A DNA stretch of 32,169 nucleotides from Bacillota bacterium (GTDB lineage: Bacteria > Bacillota > Clostridia > Peptostreptococcales > Anaerovoracaceae). The first letter of the stretch is position 1, and the number at the start of each line of letters is the position of its first letter. The DNA lies in assembly GCA_022770665.1 (NCBI GenBank), contig JALEHL010000098.1, forward strand, positions 1 to 32,169. The letters are read 5' to 3'. The position numbers were made by a program, and so were the translations under genes. Under the pieces are notes generated by a model that saw only the letters and a program-made list of their open reading frames with translations, ran no database searches and was not told where the DNA came from. Shown piece by piece: positions 8,799 to 16,237 of this stretch.

Positions 8799-9389
8799 TT
8801 ACCTGCTTTTCCTCCTGTTGTAATCTTCCGGTGAGTTGAAGTCCTCCGTGCTGTCCTCCAGCACCGTAAACTTTTCTCCGATTCTTTTTTCTCCAAACGG
8901 CAGGCCGATAAAGGACTGATAGACCTGCCACCCGATACATTTTTCTATTTTTCCTTCCAGAAACAGCTGCCGTACTCTGTCCACATGATACCGGAAAAGG
9001 GATCCGTCCGCCACCTTGACCGCGACAATCGATCTGGCATTGCCGAAGAACAGGATATCTTCCGCCTTTGCCGACAGAATCGTATCCATCGCAGATTCCG
9101 AATAGAAAGTATCTCCATACAGAAAACATACCTGATCTTCAATGAGCTCTTCGGTAAAACGGTCAATTTCCAGATGGTTGTTCTTCGGTTCATACCGCTG
9201 TGCACCGGGAAATTCATACCGGCTGTCATGGGAAGTGATAATCACCTGGCCGGAAGGATCCCCTTCCTGCAGCAGGCGAACGGTTCTTCCCAGCAGCGTC
9301 TCCCCGCCGATCTCAATCAGATGCTTGGGGATGTCCTTATAATTCTGCCAGCGGGTTCCTTTCCCGTCGGCCATGATAATATACTTCAT
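8799..9389 (-). CDS. Sugar/polyol nucleotidyltransferase (NTP_transferase, MobA-like fold)
   Basis: Predicted to activate a sugar or alcohol phosphate as its nucleotide diphosphate for the polymer made by this operon. The 196-residue protein shows the family's N-terminal nucleotide loop in the form MADGKGTRWQNYKDIPKHL, where GxGTR and PK are the hallmark residues. It also has LEIGGETLLGRT-like spacing and a metal-binding Asp in CFLYGDTFYSE. This resembles LicC/TarI/MobA-type enzymes but is not specific to any one substrate. It sits between two ATP-grasp genes and abuts the downstream one by 1 bp. Its usual LAAGxGTR is MADGKGTR here, a mild deviation. Confidence 0.78.
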   Translation of the reverse strand: MKYIIMADGKGTRWQNYKDIPKHLIEIGGETLLGRTVRLLQEGDPSGQVIITSHDSRYEFPGAQRYEPKNNHLEIDRFTEELIEDQVCFLYGDTFYSESAMDTILSAKAEDILFFGNARSIVAVKVADGSLFRYHVDRVRQLFLEGKIEKCIGWQVYQSFIGLPFGEKRIGEKFTVLEDSTEDFNSPEDYNRRKSR

Positions 9390-9413
9390 TTCAAACCTCT
9401 GCTGTTTATCAGC

Positions 9414-10463
9414 CTAGCGGATCACCTTATGATAACGGTAGAAGTCTCCCAGCTCCCCGTTTCTCTGGCCGCCCCAGAGCTGAATAATATTCACGCCGGA
9501 GGAGGTATTGGCCTCGATGATACAGAAACCTTCCTCCGTAATGAGAATATCCCAGGCGATAAAATGCATATACGGCAGACGATTTGCCAGAACCAGCATA
9601 TCCTCCTTCAGTTTCTGCCATCCCGGAATCACCACGCCCTCAATCGGCGCACCGGAGTCCGGATGCACTTTATATACATTCCGGTTGTGGAGGCAGCGGG
9701 CTTCACTGAGCTCGCCGGTTTCCAGATCGATCTTTGATACCAGGCCCCCCCGGCTGCCGTTGTCCACCGGGATTGTTTCTTTCGTCCCGATCCGCTGCAC
9801 TGCGAAAAATATTTTAAATTTATGGGTTTCCGGATCCCGCAGGGTGATGAAACGGATGGTGTTGACAGTTTTGTCATAGATCCGGTCACTGTAGGGATGC
9901 TGTTTCATCGCCTCGCTGAGGAACCAGTTGTCATGCTTCTTCAAGAAAGAAAGCAGCTCCTCTTCCGTCACCGGTTTCATATCGATGGCCGGTGCTCCGT
10001 TTTCCCATGTCAGACGGCATACCCCGGTTCCCTTCCCCTTGCCGTAAGGCTTGAAGAACAGGGTTTTCTTTTCCTTCAGCAGTTCCAGCGCGTCTTCATA
10101 TTCCATCGCTTCACTCTGAAAGCTGGAGAGGTAGCCCCGGTTTTTAATCATATAGCTTTCCGGCACCCGCACATACTGTTTCAGAATCTCTGCGGAAGCG
10201 ATCTTGTTATTGCAGATGAAGTCAAAAGGCTCGTTGATATAGCGACTCCGGTACCAGTCGAATTCCGAAAGGTATTCATGACGATCGTTATGATCAAAAT
10301 CATACAGCATCCACTGGTCTGCCAGAAAACCGTGCAGGTTTGCTTTCAGTTTTTTATACCAGGGGCACTTGAAATGATTTTTCGCAAAAACGATCCTTCT
10401 CCAGTACAGGACGAACAGTTTCATTTTTCTTACTGCCCATCTGACGAATGTAAATGCATCCAT
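9414..10463 (-). CDS. Sugar-transfer-associated ATP-grasp protein (single domain)
   Basis: A 349-residue ATP-grasp protein of the same family as the tandem protein two genes downstream. The active-site pattern looks intact: Lys and the flexible loop in LFFKPYGKGKGTG (about 137), the basic NTIRFITL strand, Asp in IAWDILI (about 302) and Glu/Asn in IIEANTSSG (about 316). ATP-grasp enzymes ligate a carboxylate to an amine, thiol or similar nucleophile through an acyl phosphate; the substrate here is unknown. Two starts are possible. The ATG at 10463 has GGAAAGG at good spacing and is preferred. The one at 10490 overlaps the upstream stop and lacks a clear RBS. Confidence 0.8.
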   Translation of the reverse strand: MDAFTFVRWAVRKMKLFVLYWRRIVFAKNHFKCPWYKKLKANLHGFLADQWMLYDFDHNDRHEYLSEFDWYRSRYINEPFDFICNNKIASAEILKQYVRVPESYMIKNRGYLSSFQSEAMEYEDALELLKEKKTLFFKPYGKGKGTGVCRLTWENGAPAIDMKPVTEEELLSFLKKHDNWFLSEAMKQHPYSDRIYDKTVNTIRFITLRDPETHKFKIFFAVQRIGTKETIPVDNGSRGGLVSKIDLETGELSEARCLHNRNVYKVHPDSGAPIEGVVIPGWQKLKEDMLVLANRLPYMHFIAWDILITEEGFCIIEANTSSGVNIIQLWGGQRNGELGDFYRYHKVIR

Positions 10464-10479
10464 TTCTGTTTCCTTTCCG

Positions 10480-11667
10480 TTATTTTCCATCCATCATGCA
10501 GCGGAGGATCAGATCTGCCACCTGCCGTGTGGAAGTTCCCAGATGCTCCGGCAGATACGCTTTCCGGTAAGCGTCCAGCACCTTTCTCGGATACGGCATG
10601 GCATCCCTGCTGATCTCATCATTTCGCGCCGCGCGGTCCGCGGAAACCAGCCGCTGCATCAGTGCATGGCCGTCCCGGAACACGCAGCCGGGCATGACTT
10701 CAAACAGATCAATATTCATGCCGTTTTTTTCGCGGTATTCCTCATAATCATAGACAAAATACCAGGTCGGTCTGCTCAGCACGGCACCCTCGATCGCAAT
10801 GGCAGAATAATCCGTGATCAGATAATCACATGCTGCCAGAAGATCGACAGCGGTGAAATCCGGACAGTCGAACACGCCGGGTCTGTCTCCCGCCTCCAAC
10901 TTCTGATTGGGATGTCCCTTGACGATGAGCACATACTGGTCTTTTTCACGCCGGTTGGCTTCTGCCACCGCATCGGTCAGTTCCTCCCAGTGGAGCTCGA
11001 TATTCTTCCGGAAGGTCGGCGCATACAGAATTACGGTTTTTCCCGAGAACTGCGGATAGGCATCCAGTACCGCCCTGCGGTTGTCCTCTGCAGTTTCCAG
11101 CAGATGATCAATCCGCGGCAGCCCGCAGTTGACCAGTTTATCCTCTGTCGTGTGAAAGGACTGGCAGTAAAACGGATTCCACGCCTTTCCCCCCGCGATG
11201 ATATAGTCATAATTTTCGTGCATCTTCATCAGACGCGCCATTTCAGCACTGCGTCCCGATTCCCTTCCCAGGGTCTGGTAACCGGACTGTTTGATTTTTC
11301 CCAGCGCATGCCACATCTGGATCACTGTCAGACTCTTTTTATGATGCAGCAGTGACACTGCAGGCCAGTAGGCATCCAGCACACAGGCACTGGATGTGGC
11401 CATGTGATACATGCTTTTCAGCGTCGTTGCCGCGAAACGCATCAGGCCGCCGCTTTTTTCACCTTCCAGCCTGTTGCACAGTGTAACGATCTCCACATAA
11501 GGCTGCTGCCGCTTCAGTTCCTCCTGCACCATGGAAAAGTCCAGGGTCAGGCTGTCGGACTGCCGGGACAGAAAAACGACTTTGTTCTGCTTCACCGGAA
11601 ACAGCTTCAGGAAAAAGTATATAATGTTGAGGCCGAGTCTCAGGATGTATATCGCTATTTTTTTCAT
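10480..11667 (-). CDS. CDP-glycerol glycerophosphotransferase family protein (TagB/TagF-like)
   Basis: Transfers polyol phosphate from a CDP-linked donor onto a lipid-linked acceptor at the inner membrane face. The 395 residues hold the Glyphos_transf landmarks: MWHALGKIKQSGYQ (conserved His), ILYAPTFRKN, LIVKGHPNQ (second His region) and YLITDYSAIAIE. A hydrophobic and basic N-terminus (about 1-22) suggests membrane association. At about 395 residues it is closer in size to single-addition enzymes such as TagB than to the long polymerase TagF. It is the first gene of the operon, has its own promoter upstream, and implies that the surface polymer contains glycerol or another polyol phosphate. 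Confidence 0.9.
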   Translation of the reverse strand: MKKIAIYILRLGLNIIYFFLKLFPVKQNKVVFLSRQSDSLTLDFSMVQEELKRQQPYVEIVTLCNRLEGEKSGGLMRFAATTLKSMYHMATSSACVLDAYWPAVSLLHHKKSLTVIQMWHALGKIKQSGYQTLGRESGRSAEMARLMKMHENYDYIIAGGKAWNPFYCQSFHTTEDKLVNCGLPRIDHLLETAEDNRRAVLDAYPQFSGKTVILYAPTFRKNIELHWEELTDAVAEANRREKDQYVLIVKGHPNQKLEAGDRPGVFDCPDFTAVDLLAACDYLITDYSAIAIEGAVLSRPTWYFVYDYEEYREKNGMNIDLFEVMPGCVFRDGHALMQRLVSADRAARNDEISRDAMPYPRKVLDAYRKAYLPEHLGTSTRQVADLILRCMMDGK

Positions 11668-11716
11668 ACTGTTTTCTCCACGTTAAAACCAGACTGCACA
11701 GCAATCTCATCATTCT

Positions 11717-11745
11717 AATTTATCATACTTCCGCCTGTTTGTAAA
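11717..11745 (-). promoter_or_regulatory. Sigma-A promoter of the glycopolymer operon
   Basis: On the minus strand TTTACA, a 17-bp spacer and TAAATT lie about 50 bp before the first ATG of the operon. The -10 box is imperfect; a nearby TATGAT is an alternative but is badly spaced. Confidence 0.5.
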
Positions 11746-11750
11746 TGTTT

Positions 11751-12251
11751 TCAGATGAATTCCTCGGTCTTTCTGGTGTACATACGGATCAGATTTCCAT
11801 CTTCCTCCTCGATCATTCCATAGAAATCCCATCCGCACTTTTCATAAAAATCCGTGTGCCCGGTGATCAGATATGCCCGTTCCACGCCCATGGCAGAAAG
11901 ATCATCGCAGATGAAATCCAGCAGCGTTCTGGCGATCTCCCGGCGGCGGTACGGTTCCTCCACATACAGCGCACAGAGGTTGGGCGTCAGTTCCGGACGC
12001 TTATGAAAGTCATTGGCGATCACCCCGGCACCGGCAACGATCTTTTCGGGCTCCTCCGCCTCCGCATCGGTGACCACATACCACTGGGGAACCGGACCGG
12101 ATGCCTTGCGGCATTCTTCCATGCTTTCCACATAAGCAGCAAGAGGCACGCCCCACTTTCCGGCAAACCACTGTGCCATTGCTTCCATGGACGGTGCGGC
12201 GGAATCCTCATCATACTGCAGTTCCTGCAGACTGTGCAGAATCAGTTTCAT
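11751..12251 (-). CDS. GNAT family N-acetyltransferase
   Basis: Predicted acetyl-CoA-dependent acyltransferase of 166 residues. The fold pattern is visible as strand VVTDAEA, strand IVAGAGVI, strand LCALYVEEPYRRREIARTLLDFI (the acetyl-CoA loop, with RRREIA in place of RxxGxG/A) and the late FYEKCGWDFYG segment typical of GNATs. It starts 3 bp after the stop of the cyclase-family gene, and its RBS (GGAGG) lies inside that gene's end, so the two are co-translated. The acceptor is unknown; no antibiotic-resistance subfamily is recognisable. Confidence 0.85.
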   Translation of the reverse strand: MKLILHSLQELQYDEDSAAPSMEAMAQWFAGKWGVPLAAYVESMEECRKASGPVPQWYVVTDAEAEEPEKIVAGAGVIANDFHKRPELTPNLCALYVEEPYRRREIARTLLDFICDDLSAMGVERAYLITGHTDFYEKCGWDFYGMIEEEDGNLIRMYTRKTEEFI

Positions 12252-12254
12252 ATT

Positions 12255-12911
12255 CTATTCCTCCATGATGGCCGCGGCACGCACCGGCGCGCCGTCTGCA
12301 TTCTCATATTTCATCGGCAGCACAGCCAGCGTGAACAGTCCGCCCCGGCTGGCTTCATACGCTTCTTCCAGACCGGTCAGATTTTCCACGATAACCATGT
12401 CATGAGCCAGAACCTGATGATGCCGTGTCAGCTGTGCATCGGCGATGGGATCCAGGCTGATCACATCCAGACCCACACCCTTCTTTCCTGTATCGATCAG
12501 AAACTGGCAGGCTTCCTGCGACAGAACCGGATAGTTCCCGAAATATTCCGGTTTTCCCCACAGCCGGCTCCAGCCGGTAAGGAAAAGAAGAAAGTCCGCC
12601 TCCTCGGCAAGGCCGCCTGCCGCATGGATTTTGCACAGCGGGATTTCTTCACCTTCCCCGAACTCCCGGCAGTCGATGATCAGTCCCTTTCCTGCGAAAG
12701 AATCCGCTTCCATCGCGTCCAGCGTCGGACGTCCGTCATAAATATGCGCCGGCGCATCCATATGGGTTCCCGTATGGGAATACATCGTCAGAAGGGTCTC
12801 GCGGAACCCGTCCTTCTCATAGGTGCTGGCCGGCTCCAGTTTCGGACCTTCCGTACCCGGATAGACCGGCAGATTTTCTGTAATGGTCTGTGTCAGATCA
12901 ATCACTCGCAT
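12255..12911 (-). CDS. Cyclase family protein (kynurenine formamidase-like metal hydrolase)
   Basis: A 218-residue member of the cyclase/kynurenine formamidase family (PF04199), metal-dependent amide or lactone hydrolases. The signature HTGTHMDAPAHIY holds the metal-binding His and Asp residues. VIDLTQTI at the N-terminus, GVGLDVISLDPI and VIVENLTGLEE are also characteristic. The start at 12911 is set by AAAGGAGA about 7 nt before the ATG and by the family's N-terminal 'DLT' strand; upstream in-frame sequence overlaps the promoter. No other tryptophan-degradation genes are near, so formamidase activity on kynurenine is not supported by context. Confidence 0.87.
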   Translation of the reverse strand: MRVIDLTQTITENLPVYPGTEGPKLEPASTYEKDGFRETLLTMYSHTGTHMDAPAHIYDGRPTLDAMEADSFAGKGLIIDCREFGEGEEIPLCKIHAAGGLAEEADFLLFLTGWSRLWGKPEYFGNYPVLSQEACQFLIDTGKKGVGLDVISLDPIADAQLTRHHQVLAHDMVIVENLTGLEEAYEASRGGLFTLAVLPMKYENADGAPVRAAAIMEE

Positions 12912-12936
12912 TTCACTGTCTCCTTTCCTACTAAGA

Positions 12937-12965
12937 ATTATATTCCAGCTGCCCCGCGGCGTCAA
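12937..12965 (-). promoter_or_regulatory. Sigma-A promoter of the cyclase-GNAT pair
   Basis: On the minus strand TTGACG, a 17-bp spacer and a perfect TATAAT stand 26 bp before the cyclase start codon. Two-gene operon. Confidence 0.8.
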
Positions 12966-12979
12966 TGAAAAGAACAGCG

Positions 12980-13020
12980 AAAAAAGAGCACATCAGAATC
13001 TGCTTCGGTTCCGAATGTGC
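12980..13020 (-). terminator. Terminator of the PD-(D/E)XK gene
   Basis: On the minus strand GCACAT (13020-13015) pairs with ATGTGC (12993-12988), with an inner TTCGG/CCGAA hairpin, followed by CTC and six T residues. Confidence 0.75.
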
Positions 13021-13044
13021 CCTGTCATCACGAAATATTGATTT

Positions 13045-14005
13045 CTAAATATGCAGTTCTTCCATCAGCTTGTTTCGGAAGGTTTCATCCGCTTCGGCCT
13101 TCACCAGTTCGTCAAGCCGTCCTGCTTTTATCAGCGCGCTTGTCAGCCTGTTTCTGCGCAGCGCTTCTTCTGCCCTTGCTTCGATTTGTTTCATTTCCAT
13201 CTCGGCCTGGTTCCTCTCGGCCTCAAGCTGCTCTTTTTCCGCCTGCACCCGGTCCAGACTTGTCTGGATGCGCAGCATCTCATCGTATAAGGTCACTCTT
13301 TCCCGAACCCCCTCTCGGTTTCCGGCTTCTTCCACCGCATGATCCATCTGCTGCAGAAGAACATCACCCTTCGGTGCTTCACCAGTCTGCAGATAGTGAA
13401 AAAAGCTTCCCAGTTCTTTCGGCACATTCTCCGTGCAGGTTGCGTTCAAGAATATTGTAAACTGTCCATCATCAAGAATCAAGTCGTTTTTTCTGTCACA
13501 CATCTGAAACGAATATACAGGCATGTCCATCCCAAAGGGATCAAACAGGCAGATAAAAATCACATATCCCGGCTTCAGGTTCCGGTATTCCTCTCCCCTT
13601 TCCATGCTGTATACCGTCATAATACTCTGGTAATATCTGCTCCGCTGCGGCAGATGGTCCTGATAGATCACCTGCAGCTCGATATCATACCATTCCTCGT
13701 CATTTTCAAACAGCACGTCCAGGCGAACCGCTTTTGCAGCTGCCGTAACTGCCACAGTCCGCTCCGTATCCGCTCTTCCATCCGATATTCCTGCATTCGG
13801 CGCAAAATCCGTTTCTGAAGCTTTCTCCGCATCCATATTTTCCTGATTTTCCATTTCACACTTCATTCGAACTTCTTTAATCTTCCGATCCGGAAAAATC
13901 CTCTCAAGCAGGCCGCGGCAAAATTCCGGATTCCGCATTACGATGGAAAAAATCACCGGGTTGCAGATGGAATATTTTTTTATTTCTTTTCTTCTTCTGA
14001 TTCAT
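13045..14005 (-). pseudogene. PD-(D/E)XK nuclease family transposase (Rpn-like), apparently frameshifted near its N-terminus
   Basis: The long frame 13045-13956 (GTG start, 303 residues) matches the PF12784 PD-(D/E)XK 'transposase' family. VMRNPEFCRGLLERI is the family's N-terminal helix. The nuclease core is RLDVLFEN then WYDIELQV (D...ExQ), followed by RSRYYQSIM. A coiled coil (about 210-265) and the helical RRNRLTSALIKAGR tail follow. The frame opens with no usable RBS at the GTG. Upstream an ATG at 14005 has AGAGGAAG at good spacing and a promoter, and encodes a Lys/Arg-rich start leading into HLQPGDFF. It leaves the main frame at a six-T run (13947-13952), exactly where homologues usually read NDFxFSxVM. 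One indel there would restore a single protein. The gene may therefore be broken, or translated from the internal GTG. Confidence 0.7.
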
Positions 14006-14059
14006 CTGATCTTCCTCTTCTCCTTTATCTACTTTCTGGATGCAGCTGCGTAAAATGCA

Positions 14060-14073
14060 AGAAAACGTTTTCT
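14060..14073. promoter_or_regulatory. Perfect 14-bp palindrome, candidate operator
   Basis: AGAAAACGTTTTCT is fully self-complementary and lies just downstream of the -10 box of the nuclease gene, where a bound repressor would block transcription. It resembles CcpA cre sites in its AAANCGTTT core but lacks the outer TG/CA, so the regulator is uncertain. Confidence 0.5.
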
Positions 14074-14080
14074 GTAGTAA

Positions 14081-14108
14081 ATTCTACCATTCATCTGCAC
14101 ATTTTCAA
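14081..14108 (-). promoter_or_regulatory. Sigma-A promoter of the PD-(D/E)XK gene
   Basis: On the minus strand TTGAAA, a 16-bp spacer and TAGAAT lead to a predicted start near 14075, about 70 nt before the ATG at 14005. Confidence 0.6.
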
Positions 14109-14141
14109 GAGAAACGCATTTACAAACTTCGACCCGGCCTG

Positions 14142-14216
14142 CTGAAATCTGACACAGCTCGACGCCTGGCACGCTGGTTCGACATGGTTCACTGCCGTTC
14201 GACGGCCAGATTTCAG
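14142..14216. repeat. 10-bp inverted repeat enclosing TCGAC motifs
   Basis: CTGAAATCTG at 14142-14151 is the exact reverse complement of CAGATTTCAG at 14207-14216. The 55 bp between hold CTCGAC (14158), TTCGAC (14178) and TTCGAC (14198); a fourth, TTCGAC at 14128, is just outside. No mobile-element ends are recognisable. Confidence 0.6.
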
Positions 14217-14246
14217 AAAAAAAGCACGTCCATCCAGTGAGCGTGC
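14217..14246 (-). terminator. Terminator of the flavoprotein gene
   Basis: On the minus strand GCACG...CGTGC (14246-14242 with 14228-14224) is followed by seven T residues, about 65 bp after the stop codon. Confidence 0.7.
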
Positions 14247-14310
14247 AGTTTCGGAACAGTATTCCGTTTCCCGTCCATCCGGCAGGGAAAAAGTAAGAAA
14301 GGAAGATCCG

Positions 14311-15696
14311 TTATTTCGTCCCGTATTTTTCCGCCAGAATCCGTGCTACCAGCACGCCGCTGGCCGATGCCTGCGACAGAGAGTGGGTCACGCCGGACCC
14401 GTCTCCGATCGCGTACAGACCTTTCACTGCTGTCTCCATATTCTCATCCACTTCCACCTTCATGTTGTAGAACTTGACTTCCACACCGTACAGCAGGGTG
14501 TCTTCGTTTGCGGTGCCCGGCGCGATCTTGTCCAGCGCATAAATCATTTCTATGATATCATCCAGCTGCCGCTTCGGGATTACCAGCGACAGATCGCCGG
14601 CCGTCGCCTTCAGCGTCGGCCGGGTAAAACATTTTTCCATCCGGCGGTCGCTGGACCGGCGTCCTTTCACCAGATCACCGAACCGCTGCAGCAGCACGCC
14701 GCCGCCCAGCATATTGGACAGGCGCGCGATCGATTCCCCGTACTCGTTGCTGTCTTCGAAAGGCTCTGTAAACGTGTTGGACACCAGGAGCGCGAAGTTG
14801 GTATTTTCCGTCTTCAGGGCCGGATCCGCATAACTGTGACCGTTGACAGTGACAATGCCGTTGGTATTTTCCGCCACAACCTCCCCGTAAGGATTCATGC
14901 AGAACGTGCGCACCAGATCGTTGTATTTCTCCGTCTGATAAACAAATTTGCTTTCATATACCTGATCGGTGATATGTGCGAAGATTTCCGCCGGCAGTTC
15001 CACCCGCACACCGATATCCACCCGGTTCTTTTTCTGGCGAATACCCAGTGCATCGCAGACACTGCCCATCCATTTGGAGCCGGAGCGTCCCGTCGCGAGC
15101 ACCAGATCCCGGCAGGCGAACTGCTCACCCTGATCGGTGGTCACCACAAAACTTCCGTCTTCCAGCTTCTTCACCGTGTCCAGCGTCGTATGAAATCTGC
15201 ATTCAACGGTATCCTTAATATACGCATAGATCCGGCCCAAAATCTCTACATTCCGGTCGGTTCCCAGGTGGCGGACCTTTGCTTCCAGCAGATGCAGATC
15301 GTAATGCAGCGCCTGCGTCTTCAGTTCCTTGCTGGTACTGTACAGTTTCGCTTCACTGCCGCCCATTCCGCAAAGCACATCGTCCACATACTCCATCAGC
15401 TCCATGGCTTTCTCGACCCCCACATATTTATGCAGATCTCCGCCGAACTGGGTGGTGATGTTGTATTTTCCGTCGGACAGGGTTCCTGCACCGCCGTAGC
15501 CGTTCATGATATGACATGGCCTGCACTTGATGCAGGTCGGCGTCACGCCGCGTTTAATAGGGCAGATCCGTTCCTCCAGCGCGCCGCCCTTATCCACCAT
15601 AAGCACACGGGCGCCGCAGCCTGCTTTCGTCAGTTCATAGGCCATGAATACGCCGCCTGCACCGGCGCCCGCAATGATGATATCGTACTGTTTCAT
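14311..15696 (-). CDS. FAD-dependent dehydrogenase, COG2509-like, with a Cys cluster
   Basis: A 461-residue uncharacterised flavoprotein of the NAD(P)/FAD-dependent oxidoreductase superfamily. The N-terminal dinucleotide fold reads YDIIIAGAGAGGVFMAYEL with the acidic end of strand 2 in VLMVDKG. DLVLATGRSGSKW is the second FAD motif, and GLYAIGDGSGVTHSLSQASASG is the C-terminal FAD-binding GD motif. Four cysteines follow the first fold (C45, C55, C58, C61, in CPI...CIKCRPC), a spacing that could hold an Fe-S cluster or disulfides. The start is set by GGAGGAG 7 nt before the ATG; a longer frame to 15768 lacks an RBS. The substrate is unknown and neighbours do not reveal it. Confidence 0.85.
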   Translation of the reverse strand: MKQYDIIIAGAGAGGVFMAYELTKAGCGARVLMVDKGGALEERICPIKRGVTPTCIKCRPCHIMNGYGGAGTLSDGKYNITTQFGGDLHKYVGVEKAMELMEYVDDVLCGMGGSEAKLYSTSKELKTQALHYDLHLLEAKVRHLGTDRNVEILGRIYAYIKDTVECRFHTTLDTVKKLEDGSFVVTTDQGEQFACRDLVLATGRSGSKWMGSVCDALGIRQKKNRVDIGVRVELPAEIFAHITDQVYESKFVYQTEKYNDLVRTFCMNPYGEVVAENTNGIVTVNGHSYADPALKTENTNFALLVSNTFTEPFEDSNEYGESIARLSNMLGGGVLLQRFGDLVKGRRSSDRRMEKCFTRPTLKATAGDLSLVIPKRQLDDIIEMIYALDKIAPGTANEDTLLYGVEVKFYNMKVEVDENMETAVKGLYAIGDGSGVTHSLSQASASGVLVARILAEKYGTK

Positions 15697-15813
15697 ACAC
15701 TTCTCCTCCTCTTGCGGCTGCGGCCCCTCCCATCTTCCGCCTGCCACGGATAACCCTTGCAATAACATGTTCTGATCTGCCGGCGGTTTCCTGCAGAAGC
15801 CGGGTCAGGTCAT

Positions 15814-15844
15814 AAAAAAGCCCGGGAAAGATTTCTGTCCCGGG
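15814..15844 (-). terminator. Terminator of the DUF1292 gene
   Basis: On the minus strand CCCGGGA (15844-15838) pairs with TCCCGGG (15827-15821) around a 10-nt loop, followed by C and six T residues. Confidence 0.85.
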
Positions 15845-15861
15845 ACCTGCTGTCAGAACGA

Positions 15862-16137
15862 CTACTCTTCTTCTGCCATGATCTTGTCGAATTCGGCCAC
15901 AGCCGCTTCGAATTCAGCATCGTCTTCAATGTCGATCAGCTCGAACTCGTCGTCGCCGACTTCCTCATAGCCGTAAATGTACACGTCATCCGTGCCGTCG
16001 TCCGGGATCAGCGCGATATATTCTTTCCCGTTCAGATCGAATACACCCATGATCTCGCATTCCACTTCACCGCCATCATCAAATTCCAGTGTGATGACTT
16101 CCGTTTCTTCCACTTCAATATTTTTTTCGTCCGCCAT
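15862..16137 (-). CDS. DUF1292 domain protein
   Basis: A 91-residue, very acidic protein of the DUF1292 family common in Bacillota. ITLEFDDGGEVECEIMGVFDLNGKEYIALIPDD is the family's beta-rich core in pattern, then VYIYGYEE and a Glu/Asp-rich tail ending FDKIMAEEE. Function unknown; homologues usually sit beside Holliday-junction and stress genes, but here the gene has its own promoter and terminator between uvrC and the flavoprotein. RBS TGGAGGA precedes the ATG at good distance. Confidence 0.9.
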   Translation of the reverse strand: MADEKNIEVEETEVITLEFDDGGEVECEIMGVFDLNGKEYIALIPDDGTDDVYIYGYEEVGDDEFELIDIEDDAEFEAAVAEFDKIMAEEE

Positions 16138-16207
16138 GATTATCCTCCATGTATCATTTGTAAAAATAGGTTTCTGACCAGATTATCAGGCATTTCATGC
16201 CCACTCA

Positions 16208-16237
16208 ACTATACCACAGGTGCAGCGGAGTTTTCAA
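16208..16237 (-). promoter_or_regulatory. Sigma-A promoter of the DUF1292 gene
   Basis: On the minus strand TTGAAA, an 18-bp spacer and TATAGT begin at the very end of uvrC, about 70 bp before the DUF1292 start. Confidence 0.6.

Larger units (their letters stand above)
14006..14310. other. Intergenic region between the flavoprotein and nuclease genes
   Basis: This 305-bp stretch holds no credible gene. It contains the nuclease-gene promoter with an adjoining palindrome, a 10-bp inverted repeat enclosing TTCGAC motifs, and the flavoprotein terminator, each listed separately. Confidence 0.7.

Noticed and set aside
8798-8896. Upstream TTG start for the tandem ATP-grasp gene
   Set aside because: It would overlap the nucleotidyltransferase gene by about 100 bp and add 33 residues unlike the family; the ATG at 8797 has AGGAGG.
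14060-14073. Canonical CcpA cre site
   Set aside because: The core fits, but the flanking TG and CA of the cre consensus are AG and CT here, so I list it only as a palindrome.
14167-14183. TGGCACG-CTGG-TTCGA as a sigma-54 promoter
   Set aside because: The -24 element is perfect but the -12 element has CG in place of the essential GC, and no gene follows on the plus strand.
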